Source: Eremophila alpestris peregrina (taxonomy: Eukaryota; Chordata; Aves; Passeriformes; Alaudidae). From it: a stretch of DNA of 64,000 nt. Both the position numbers and the translations under genes were made by a program. The DNA lies in contig WMCF01000014.1 of the NCBI GenBank assembly GCA_009792885.1, forward strand, positions 11,179,924 to 11,243,923. Direction: 5' to 3'. The notes under the pieces are model-generated. The model had not been told where the DNA came from. It did not search any database and was given only the letters and a program-made list of their open reading frames with translations. Positions 48,640-60,525 of this stretch are shown piece by piece; within the stretch, counting starts at the first letter, position 1; the number at the start of each line of letters is the position of its first letter.

Positions 48640-49060
48640 AAATGTTGTATTTAACCCACTTACAGTCTTGGCACTTATAAATTCCCACAGCATTGAGTCC
48701 CACAATTTAATTCTCTACTTGGTGGAAAAGGTCTGCTTGTCTTAAAAACCCCCTGAGATACTTGTTACATCTGCCCTACTTATTCCAATCAGGAAAGCAG
48801 TTCTGAGGTATGATGGCACGTTGTTTCCTCTGCACTCCTCAGAACTTCATCTGTCCTTGGAGATGTTAATGTCATGGTTTTATCCCTCATACTTCTCCTT
48901 GGCTGCATTTTGTCCAAGCTGAACATCCTAGACTATTTCATCTCTCCTTAGGCAGCAGGCTTTCCAGGCTCACCACTGCACTTGCCTGAACCTTTTCTAC
49001 TGTTTCTTCTTTTTTTACTTTGAGGTGGGATGAAGCATTTAGAAATAGATACTAATTAGT
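48640..49060 (-). mobile_element. Ancient CR1/L3-like LINE remnant, antisense
   Basis: In order, the plus strand shows AGCATTGAGTCCCACAATTT (48690 region), GTCCAAGCTGAACATCCTAG then ACTATTTCATCTCTCCTTAG (48912-48952), CTGAACCTTTTCTACTG (48987) and TTTGAGGTGGGATGAAGCAT (49018). These are the characteristic antisense landmarks of an old CR1-type ORF2 C-terminus. It may be the same ancient insertion as the piece at 47.4 kb, with about 1 kb of other DNA between, or a second copy. Confidence 0.65.
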
Positions 49061-52000
49061 GCCATTTGTTGATAAGCCATGTGACCACATAAGACACCTG
49101 TACTCCTATGGCCATGGAAATCACTGTGTCATTTTTATTGGTCCTGACAGCACATCTGAGGTGTTACACTTGATTATTGTTGGTTTATATACTCTTTGAA
49201 TGTGCATTGATAAACTCACTAACATGTATTTATCCTGTGCATTCTAATATCCCTGTTTAAATTGGTTCATGTGGGTGCAGCAGACAGTAGATTCCAGAGA
49301 ATGTTTCATTTAATCTTGGCAAAGACACTATGGATTTTAGCTCTACTAAGCACATGGCCTGACATTGCTGGACTGAGTAGCCACTCTTCATCTCTCTCTG
49401 CCCTACCTCACCCCCTTGCTGCAGCCATCCCAAACTACAGCCTAGAGCTTTTTTTTATTGCAAGAATGCATTTTTCGTTTCAACACTTTTACTGAATCTT
49501 TTATTTCCTTAAGACCTGTGGCCTTCTTTATCTCCTTCTTTCTTCATTCCAAGAAGAGGAGGTGCTCTCAGATAAAATTGTTAATAATGATGCTGTTTAG
49601 ACAGTAAGCCCATTACATTGTGTTCTTCTTATTGCCAAGTAGGGCAAAAGTCTGGGGTCTCTTCCTTCAGATGTTCTACCAGATATAAGCAGGGACCTCA
49701 GCACTTTGCTGTCCTGGGCCTCACAGGAGGCTCCTTGCAGCCCCCGGAGGTCTTCATGCTGATGCATTTTACATCAGTGTCCCATCTTTTAGTTGGGAAA
49801 ACTCAGTGACTCTAAGGTATTGCATTAAAACTAGATAGAGCTTATTTTCTCTCAGCAAAGAATGAAATTCTGAGGCTGAAACTTTTGGGGGCACTTCCAG
49901 GGTCAGCTGCAAATCTCTAATGACTTTTTTGTTTGTTTTTAGTAATTAAACACAATAATAAAACCAGCTAAGCAAGGTTGCTTGAATCATGCAGGTAGTT
50001 GATGAAATTTCACAAGTAGGTGCTGACAATGGCAGGGGAAGGGGTGGGAGAAGGAGTTTAAAACAAAATAAGAAAATGGAGAAAAAGGCTTCATCACACA
50101 ATAGGGCTTGGGTGGAGAGGGCAAACAGCTGTAGATCTTCTACAAGAGAATGGCAGAAATAATGCACAAAGACAGGTAGAATGTGAAGAATCTCTGTATA
50201 TGCTTCAGTGAATTATGGACACATTGTAGAGTGAAATTCTCAATCCAACAAACTTGAAAAAAAGAAAGTCTTAATCATATATTGCTTTACTTTTTACTTT
50301 GTCACCAAAACTCCATTGGTTTTAAATTCCAGATCAATCTGAGGCTTACCAAGTGTAACATGAGTTTAATGAGAGGAGTTTGGCTGCTGTAGCTTTGCCT
50401 GCTATAACTGTCATTTTTGGATTTATGAGGAAAAGTCATAGTGTGGGAACTTCTTTTTGTTGGTGTTTATTTCATGAGTGGAACGATGAAATCTACCATA
50501 ATCTTGCAGACAAGGAAACTGGGCTGGGTGACATGGTAGCAAATGGCAAAAATATAACCATTCCTATCTGAAATAATGAAGTACTAATGTAAAAGCAATT
50601 GTTTCACTCAATAAAACTTTAATTTTTCAGTAAAGATTTGTCATGATAAGCATATTTCTTAATGTGTGGGTTTGAAGTTCTTTCAGATTTTATTCCTGTT
50701 ATTCATTAGAACAGTTTAAAAAACAGACTTAAGGTGAGTATGTGATAGCATTTCACTGTCTTTTAACCAAATAGACAAAACACTTTTGTTTACTGCACAA
50801 GTATGTAAAGTGTTTTGTGCAAAGGAAGACTGCAAAAAAAACCAAAAAACAAACCTAAATGGAAGCTAGACAAATTTCTAGATGATCACTCAACCATGTA
50901 TTTTTAAAATAAAATGTCAGCATGTATGAGGGAGCATTCCAGGTAGCAGCCAGAAAGTAGTTTGCAGCATGTACTTTGCACTGGAGTCCTACATTTTCTG
51001 GCCTTGCCATCTGACTGTTATTAAAAACACAGGGCAGACTCCTGGCTTAGAGAAGGATGTTCTTGCCTGGAAGCCCTCAGTCCAGGCACCTCTAAAGCCT
51101 GACTCCAGCAGTGGTTGCTGCTTTTGGAGGCTGTGAGCTGCAGGTTGTCCCTCGCTGTGTCAGAGATGTGTTGGTGGGGCCTGGCCGCAGGGGACATGGG
51201 TGTGATTTGTACCCCTGTGCACAGGGACATGGAGCTGCCCAGCAAACACACACTCCCCTGGCAAGAATTATTCCTTCTTACAGCAGGACTGCAAGGAGTA
51301 AGTATTTTGTGTAGCTCTGCTGGCTTCAGGTGCAGCTAGACCATAAAGGAGTGCAACTCACCACTGTGTGGTATGTGATCTTCTAGAAATGGATAGAGTA
51401 GGAAGATTTAGTCACATTAGCAGTATGAGGCCACTGGTGTAATTTGCATTTTGAATGGATGAGACTGGTTTAGCGATAGCTAGATATAAAACTCATGCAG
51501 TGCTTCTTTATTTTTTAAATTGCAAAACCTTCCCTGCCATGCTTTGCTTCCTTCTCCTCCATTAAGCTGAGGGATGGCCCAGAACTGATCAGCTTTCTGA
51601 TATCCAGATCTCATGAGCCTCTAAGCTTGCAGATATTTGAACCCCAGATTGTAGGCGAAACCCACTCTGAGCTGAAAGTAACCCATCCTTGGAAAAAGGT
51701 AGAGGTGTACTGTCTATCCCTCTTTCTAGTGTAGAAATAAAAGCTCAGATTAAAATGTAGGCATTTGCTTTGTTCCATGGTAAATTCAAGCATGAGGTTT
51801 CTTTTCAACTTCGTTTTTACCACCTCAGAAGTTCATTTGTCCTGGCTTTTCTGACAAAACTTTATGCATTGATTTAGAAAATCAAGTGCAGTACATAAAC
51901 AAATGAGAATGTGATCTTCACTTGCGAGTTCGTTATTTCTTTATTGAACAGTACTCATAAAAGCAGCATAAAATATAAATTGGGGAAATAGGCAGCATTG

Positions 52001-52152
52001 TTAGATATTTAGACTGAACTTTTACCACGTAGCCAGCACTGCTGGAACCTCCAAAGAGGAAAATAAGTGAAATTTAGATCCATATTCTTGGTATGTTGAG
52101 GCTTAAAGTCAGCTCTCTCTCTCTCCTCAAAACAGAAAACATCAGCAGCTGC

Positions 52153-52845
52153 TTATGCATAGCAAAGGGATGCAAACCTGCTCCTCTTGCCATTGTTTGA
52201 AAGGCGAATTATCTGATGGTTAGTTTTACTGGAGGCACTGATGTTTTGACCTGGGACTAAGCCTCTGGCAGGAGCAGGGGAGTGCACCTCAACATCACCT
52301 GGATATCTGTCCCTATGGCAACAAGGGGTGGGGAGGGCTGGGAACGCTGTGACTCCCAGACCTTGAACAACGACGGCATTTAGAGGTGCTTCTTGAAGGA
52401 TGTTACCTGCCAGCTGTGCCTGCTTCTCTGAAACGTGAATCACGGCAAGGAGATGCAGCTGAACCGTGGGGAGCCAACACCTCTGGGAAACCCTACAGAG
52501 CCTGAGTTGGCTCCAAAGGGAGAACTGGGAGGAGGAGCCTAGTGGGTATCTTTGCAGGGCAGCAAGGGGAGCAGCCCTGTGTTCCCAGTAACGAGAGATG
52601 GTGCATTTCATTGCCAGGACTGCGTGTGATTGCCTGGCACACGTGGCTTGTGTTGCATGGAGCATTCTGCTCCGCTGCAGCGCCCTGCACTGGTGGTGCG
52701 GCACGGACTCGCATTGCTTCTTTATCCTCTTCCACACTGCAGAGCCATTAAAGCTGCAGGGCAGCTGCACCTGGGCAGTGCCAAAGCCGGGACCTCCTCC
52801 CATCCTGTCCCCATGGCCTGCACACACCCGGCACCGGGCACACAC
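52153..52845 (-). other. Unexplained 230-codon open frame in a GC-rich patch
   Basis: This minus-strand frame from ATG at 52845 to a stop at 52153 is the longest frame in the window after RNF182. It is rich in Cys, Arg, Gln, Ser and Ala and has no signal peptide, clear membrane segment, zinc-finger spacing or family motif that I recognise. The patch (about 52.2-52.95 kb) is GC-richer than its surroundings, and a plus-strand frame of over 100 codons overlaps it, both of which point to chance openness from few stop codons. No splice or promoter context supports it. I record it as an open frame, not as a gene. Confidence 0.2.
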
Positions 52846-55800
52846 AGCCCCTCCTATTCCAGCGCCGTAACTCTCCTTGCCTGTCCCTCTCCCAGATCTC
52901 TGCTGCCCTTACCTGCCTCACTGCTGGGTGTCTTTAAGGTTGTATAGGATTGGGGCAAATTTATCTGATGAGAATGACTATTCTTAGAGAGAAAAAAATC
53001 TTTGCAATTTTGACATATATGGAAGCCTCAGGTTTCTGGACATCCTAAGTGGGAAGAGTAAGGTAAATGTCCCATGTAATCTCTGCAGGTGGCTGTCCCA
53101 GCAGCCTGTGCCACAAGTGCTGCTCTTCCTTGTGAACACACCCTCAGACTACAAGAAGAACTCGCTCAGACCTCCTTGCATGTTGGTCAGTGGTGGCTTC
53201 CAAACCCCCGCAGAATAAACATGGTAATGTGGATGCTGCTGCTCCAGCACTTTGCTACTTGGAAAGCAGAGGGCAGCATCTGTGGGGAAGCAAAGGGAAG
53301 TGGGGGAGCAGGAGTGGGGCCCCCAGAGGGGACAGTGATGTGTCATGAGTAGGGAAGGCTGGGAGGTGGGGAGGTGAAACTAGGAGGTGGAGCCTAATGA
53401 AAACTCAAGACCCATCCTGAACTGGAAAGCCTTCTGGAAAGACTTCTTATGCATCAGTCTTCCTTAAGAAAAATCTGTGAGCAAATGGCTCATAAATTTA
53501 ATACCAGTGACAGGTAAAATTGGGCAAGAACAAGTAACCACCATTGGTTAGCTTGGAGACTTTCCAGTGTCAGAAAGTCAGGCATGTCACATGAGTTTTT
53601 CCTAGGCTAAAAATCCTGCTGAAGCTGTCTCAGACCTATCAGTGGTCCTCTCTAAAAATTCAGGAAGGATGTAGAATAAATATCAAGAAGAAGGGAAAAG
53701 ACAGGTGTGTTTATATTTTTCAAAGAGGAGTGGGTAGGAGTGGAGAATTAGTGACTGGTCAGCTCTCAGCAGCTCTCAGTGGTTCCCCTGATCAAGCCAC
53801 TCTTCCACTTGAAGGTAGATGCAGGACTACACATTGCCCCCACCATGACTGTGTCTCTGAATGATGGGAAAATTCCATATTTGTTATGGTAAAGGAAAAA
53901 TCCAAGGTGAAGGTAAAAGCATAAAGGGAAAAATTTACTATAAAAAAGACACTGTGGGAGTTGCATGCCCCTGAATCTCCTAGGATTCATTTAATAACCA
54001 ATTGTTTCAGTAAAACTGTAGTAAAAGAAATATCCTATTGACATGGGTTTACTTCAACAGCTGCCAAGCACAAATCAAGGAATGTTTACTTTGGTGCCTT
54101 TGTCTGACAGAGAAGGATTGTTTCTGGCAAGCACTTTATATTGTATTAAGATATCAGTCAAAACAAACAAGAATGTGAAAATTGCACTTCAAAAGTAATC
54201 TAAAGCCAGCATGCAAAGTCTCAAACATAAAAGGACACAGTGAGGGTAGGTGTGTTGGTATATTCAAAGAATGACAATATATTTGCCTCTTTTTAGTTCT
54301 TGTTGTAAGTGAAACTTCTTGATCCATAGATCTATTCTTTTAACACATAGAATAGTGCTCAGGCTTTACAATGGAAATGGGTGTTTCTCCCTGCATCTGG
54401 ATATCCCAAAACACAAACAATGTGTTTGTGTAAAAAATTTTGATAGGTAATTTAGCTGCAGGCAAGTCACAAATAACTCCTGTATTTCCACCATCAGATA
54501 GCAGCAGGGTTAGAGAAGGGAAAACAGCAGATCAAAGCAGTGTCAAGTGTCATTCATATACTTAAAATCCTTTCCAGTTGAGAATTTATCTACTGCATAT
54601 AGCAAACAGCAAGTTAAAAATTCTTCAGGTATGTAATTTCTTCTTTCAGCTTTACTTATTTTTCTTAACACACGACTGTTGAAAGAGATTTTCATGAGTG
54701 TTTTTCTTCCAAGTGATTTGCTGTACGACTTCACCTTTGAATTCTTCAAGCTGACAAAAGCTTTGGTAGCTCAGTGTACCAGAAGCTCCTTCTGTTAGTC
54801 CCACTACAGCATCTTAAGTGCAAACCACAGATGATAGCTCATGATAAAAGAGCACAGAGGTAGGACCAGTGATCTATCTGAGCTCTGTTACAGTGTGAAG
54901 TGTTCCTGGGAATGCTGCAGGCTAACAGAGAGAAAACAAAAATTAAGAATGGTGCATCAAGAGTGCTCCCCAAACCAAGGGAGGGGCATAGAGCTTCCTT
55001 GGGTGTGAAAAGCTACACTCCCTCTGTCCTCAGGCACAGCACCTGTATGTGAAGTGCCTAATGTTACTGAAGTCACTGATGGGGTTTTCTCCTTTCTTTT
55101 CTGTGGGTAGGGGAATGACTGAAGCCTCCTACATCTATTGGATGACAGTGAAAACCCACTGGCATGCTTTAAAAACATAAACATATAAGATTGTCATCAT
55201 GTTAAAAGTGACACAGTCAGAAAAATGCACCTTGCAGCTGCAGCAGCAAGGGGTGAAGAATGAAGATGGAGGATGGCAAAGTGCATTCCCAGAGCAGCTT
55301 GTTAGATCCCAGAAAGAGGTGCAAGGGCAGCTCTGCCTGCCACACAGGTGAGTCCTGCTCCTACCTGAAACTTCCATGGTGCTGGAAAAGGAACCTCAAC
55401 AAATTGATCTTGGGTAAACTTCCAGTTACCATAAACCAGGGGGTGCATGAATGGTAAACCTAGAAATCCAACACTCAGGAAAGTATCTTAAAGAAGGCAG
55501 CAGAAAGGTAATTTAGATTTGCTGAGGGGACCTCCTGTTCTGGCATGATGACATAAGGAAGTTTCTCAACCTGGAAAATTCTGATGTCTGCCTCCCCACC
55601 TGTATCAGGCAGCTACAGCTCAATGGACACAGGGATGATTGGTCATTGCTCACCAGAAATGGGGCCATCTCTGAGCCAGAAGTGGTGGAAAACAGGAAGC
55701 ACAAAAGCTGCAGCATGATGCAGCAACACACACGTACAAATGCTGCATTGCAATTTAGGATCAGAGACTTGTACTGTACAAGCTCCAGCAGTAAATCAGT

Positions 55801-56982
55801 GAGGGCAGCACTGTAACAGCATGATCCTCTCTGAAAGCTTCCCACTGCAGTGTCATGGGATCCATCTGACACAGGTATTCCTCTTTCCTGATCGAATCCC
55901 ACAGAGAAGTACTGGACCTTACTAGTGATGGTGATCCTTGAGCCTTTGCTGTCCAACCAGCTCACCCTGAAACTGCAAAGAAAAGTGGAAAGGAGGTGGA
56001 GACAGATTTGGGTCTTCACGGAGACAGATTTGAGTCCTGTGAGTCTTCACAGGTGAGTCCTCCTGCAGCAAAGATGGTCCCTGTTAAGCATTGAGGTTTT
56101 TTATCCTTCTAAATTGCTTTGCTAAATAGGTCCACATACCCTGCCACTTCTCTCAGGCAAATGGTGCCATGCATTGGTCAGTATTGAAGGCCCACAGCAG
56201 AATCTAACTGTCAGAGTTAGCATTTCCCTGTGGAGTATTTATTTGAATTTGTGGTTTGCACAGTCTACTACATGAGGTAATCCTGCCATTGCCCTACAGC
56301 TGTCTTTACTTTGATGAGCTCCTCTTATGCTTCTAATTTGTTGTTCAGCTTACATAATCAATAACTTCCTGTTAAGACTGGTATCCCTGGCCATCTTCCT
56401 AAAATACAATTAAAAGGTCCATAAAAGGCAGGGAATTCACAATTTTATAGAACCAGATCAGCCCTGAATCTTCACAGTAGTCTCTCCATAGGGCCTGACT
56501 ACACATGAATAAAACAGGCCTCCTTTTATTGGATTTGTTTTGGAGAGAAGTGTGGTTTACATTATAAGATTCCTGTTAGTGAGGTGACTGAATTCTTATT
56601 TGACTTGCTCAGAAAGGGATTAAAATGAAGACTGTACCCTTGTGGCTCTAAGTCAGGAAAATATTCATGTGTGTGCTGCTCTAAGAAATGGGGTCTTAGC
56701 ACACGCTACTGTCAAGCATATGTTTAGGAAATTTAGAGGTTAATTTAAATTTAACAGCATATTTTAAATTAAACAGCATATCAAAACCTGTCTTGAACTG
56801 GGACACAGTAGACAGTATTAACCTGGCTAGATTTCCCTACTGGCATTCAGTTTACCTAAGCCATTTGAACCACTAGCAAAAAGGAAAAAAAAAACTTATT
56901 AAAGCTTTGCTAGCAATGGTGTTTGTGTATACTGTAAATGTGTCATCAGTTGCCTTTTGATAGTGTTTGTAACACTGAACTG

Positions 56983-57035
56983 TTAATTACAGTCTTGTGT
57001 AATCTTGAATTAGTAATTACAGTTTGGTGTAATCT
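56983..57035. repeat. Imperfect 30-bp tandem duplication
   Basis: The block TTAATTACAGTCTTGTGTAA-TCT at 56983-57005 recurs at 57013-57035 as GTAATTACAGTTTGGTGTAA-TCT, a period of 30 bases with a few mismatches. This is an older local duplication without evident function. Confidence 0.8.
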
Positions 57036-60000
57036 AGCTCTTTAAACTGTTGGTGGGGTTTTTTTATTTGTATTTTTATTTTACTAAATTTGCTGGTGTT
57101 GTATAAGCTTTTCATTGGTACTGGTCGCTGTTGACATCAAGATTAGCAAGTAAATTTAGCACAGTACACTAATGTGCAAATAGAATCCTTCTTAATGAGT
57201 CTTTGGGGGATTTTTTAGATCATCCCTTTTTTTACCCCTTAAGACTACAGCAGCAATACAAAGCATTGCATCTTTACCTTCCACAGGTGCTGACTGCCTT
57301 TGTGCATTCTTGCAGCCTTCTGCTTTGTTTCCACAGCAGCAGCAATCTTCACAGTTCACACAATAAAATTGTTAAGTAAACTGTCATAATATTATGGTAA
57401 GATAAATCTATCTACCTGGCCACAGTTCATTTGCATTTTACAAATCATCAACAAATTTTATATGGAACATGTGAAAACAAAATGCTTTTGACAAGAGATG
57501 GAGATGATTTTGGAACTCTTTATTAGTGTGGGTGACGATAACAGAAGAGGTGTAAATCACTGATATACTCCTGCTCATTATGGAGATCTTTAAAGATAGT
57601 AATAGACACATTTGCAGCACTTAGCATTGTTTAAATCAGCTCAAATAGAAATCAACCCATAGATTTCTGTGACATTCTGTCTTAGGTGCTTAGAATGAAA
57701 ATGATAGAGAATGAGGAGCTGAACAAAAGGTGGTTACCTAACCTCTCTGAGTCCTGAAAGCCTGTAAATTGCAGGTTATTACAGTGCCTAAATGATAGGA
57801 ATATTTTTGACAAAAACTTTCTTCTACCTCACTGAAGAGCCACAGATCAAAAAGCAATGCTGGAGCATAGGGGATCAAAGCCAATTTAGGCTGGCTGCTT
57901 TGTTTATTTTTTTGTCTTTGCATTTTCAAAATGGGTTCTAATTGTTTCTTGAAATGCTCCTGCCTTTAGCTCTATACTTCTGAATTCAGTTTATTTTAAG
58001 CATTTGGTCTGGTTTGTTTACCACCAATCTCCCAAATAAAAATAATGCAGGATGCAACAGTAGCTCTTCATTTCTAGAACATATAATCAATACAATTCTT
58101 AGAGAAAGAAGAATAATGTAGTTTTCTAACATGGGAGAATTATAAACAGGAAAACCACACCAAGCTAAAAGTGAGTAAGTTTGAGCTCGGTGTTATTCTG
58201 TGTTTGCAGCCCCCTCAGGAGTGAAGAGGAGGAGATTCATGTTTCCAAACAGCAGAGTCTGGTCCCATTTGAACACAATATGTACAGCTGTTATCACAAA
58301 TGTCTACAAAGACTGGTCTTGTGTATGGGTTCAGTGATAAAACACAGGATTCAGAAAATATGGGAAAAGTACTGAAATAAATCACAGCTTCTCTGAAAGA
58401 CATTTCACAGATCATTTGAAATTACTGACTGCAAGATTCCAGTCACTGGCAAATTTCTGTGCTCTGTGGCGTCTTTGGAGTTCCAGAAGTGTAATTGAGG
58501 GGAGCTTATAGTCTAGGCAGAAAGCCATTGCTGTCACTACCTTCATGTTATTCCATCAGCTCCCATTTCTTTGTGTCACCAATATTCCTGACCCCCTGAC
58601 CACCTCTCAGAAGCTGATCCTTCCTGCTAGCAGAACACACACAGGCCTTCAGAGCTGTCAGTTATTCAGTGTGAACTGCCTGATGAAAAAACTTGTATCA
58701 ATTCACCCCTTAAAAAGTCAGTTCATCAAAGAGGTTTGAACCATTACCCAGACACTCTTCCAAGACAGATTAATCTGGAGGCAACTTCACCTTGTATTTC
58801 AGATTCCCCACTCTACCTTTATTTTTCGTTTAAATTACTGTTTTTTAAAAAATCTTACTGAAAAAAATTTTATCACAGAGAATCCAAAGTCACAGAAACT
58901 TCTGCAGACACAGAGATGGGAGTTGTAGGAGCACCTACACTGCAGGGAGAGGCAGGATGTGATGAAAGAGCTGGAACAGAAACTGGAGATGTTATCTTGC
59001 ATTACTGCATAAGGAGACGAAATCAAACTGACATAAACACCTGATGGAAAAACAACAATAAACAGAAAGAAGATGCTAATGACAGGCATGAAATTGAACC
59101 ATGGTTATCTGCAGAGCTTACAAAAATCTCATTTCTTAAATGGAAAAGAGGAAATACTTCATATAAAGACCACTGAAAAATCTGTGCAATTAGCTTCTCA
59201 GAACAGATGTTCCTCAATTGAATTCAAATTAGGAAGTATCAACTCCTAAGCTTGCTAAGATTCATCTGAATTTGAAGTATAAGATTCAAATGTAGATGAT
59301 CAAACAACAGCATGATTTATGTGTTAGATGTACAAAAAGAACTGAGCCTGGGGCCTGAATGCACGCATGGCTTTAAGCCACTTTGTGCAACATGGCATTT
59401 CTGCTCTCTCTGATCATTTCTTCATCTTTCTTTCTCTTTTTTTTTTAGGATTTCTTTTTGTGTCATGAGCAAAGTACATTGCTCATTCATAAGGGGATTG
59501 CTCAAATCCCAAGTTCTTCTTTATTTCTGATTTTATTTGTGTGAATGTTTGTTCAACTCCTTCCCATTCTGGAGAAAGAGGAGCTATGTGAAGATTCCTG
59601 CTGTCTACTCCAGCTGCCCCTGGATCAGCCATGATCCAAGCCTTAAACTCTCCCCTCCTGCTCTGCTCTCAACTTGCCACTCTCAGAAATGGCCAATCAT
59701 CTTCCACAAGGATGTAAGCCACTTTGATTCCTACCAATTTGACAACACAGCTTCTTCTCCCAAGATTTTGCCCTGACATAATTCTGGGTACATAGGGCAT
59801 TAGGAATGCATTAGTGTAGCAAAGTGTTCTTCCTGAGACATCTGCGGAAAGTACTTTTTAAACATATAAGGCTGTATTTCTGAATTGTAGAAAAGAAGTG
59901 TGTTTCCCCCTAAGTATTTGATTACCTGTGTAAAAAATGCTGCTTCTCTTCTTTAGTGTCTTAAGGGAAAATGCCTTTTCTCACAATAATTATTTATTAT

Positions 60001-60485
60001 AAACAGAACTTCCCAGAGCATTACAGAAGATGAGAAAAGAAACATGGACCAGATGTTAGTCACACTATTTAATGTATTATTGGAAGGTACTCAGATCTTG
60101 TGGTGATGGCTGTCATAAAAAAGCTATGCAAAATAGAAACCAGCAAGTGAGAAGCTTTCAAGCTGAAATGAAAATAGAATTAAATTGTCCAACTGTGCAG
60201 CTCTGGTATTCTATTTTCTTGTATGTAGTCTGATAGGATTTGCTCTGTTCCCCAGAATGCTTCATTGGGCCAAATTCATTTGTGTGTAACTCCATCAACT
60301 TTAATACACTCATAGAAGAGTTTCCTTTGGTCTGTTGGATGCTGGATGTTTTATGCATGCAGCATCATTACTAGGAGAAGATTACTTAAAGATAAAAATG
60401 TTAACTACATTTCAAGCCATGGTCCATCTTCCACTTGAGACCCAAGAGGGCAAAATAAAAATGTCAACAAATTACGAGCTGACAC

Positions 60486-60525
60486 TTCCAGGAAAATAAG
60501 TTAAATTCCAGGAAAATAAGTTAAA
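60486..60525. repeat. Perfect 20-bp tandem duplication
   Basis: The unit TTCCAGGAAAATAAGTTAAA occurs twice head to tail with no mismatch. The unit contains TTCCAGGAA, the shape of a STAT-type site, so two copies lie 20 bases apart; functional relevance is not supported by sequence alone. Confidence 0.95.

Noticed and set aside
54411..54431. Hairpin with 9-base arms ACACAAACA/TGTTTGTGT
   Set aside because: Low-complexity CA-rich arms and near chance expectation.
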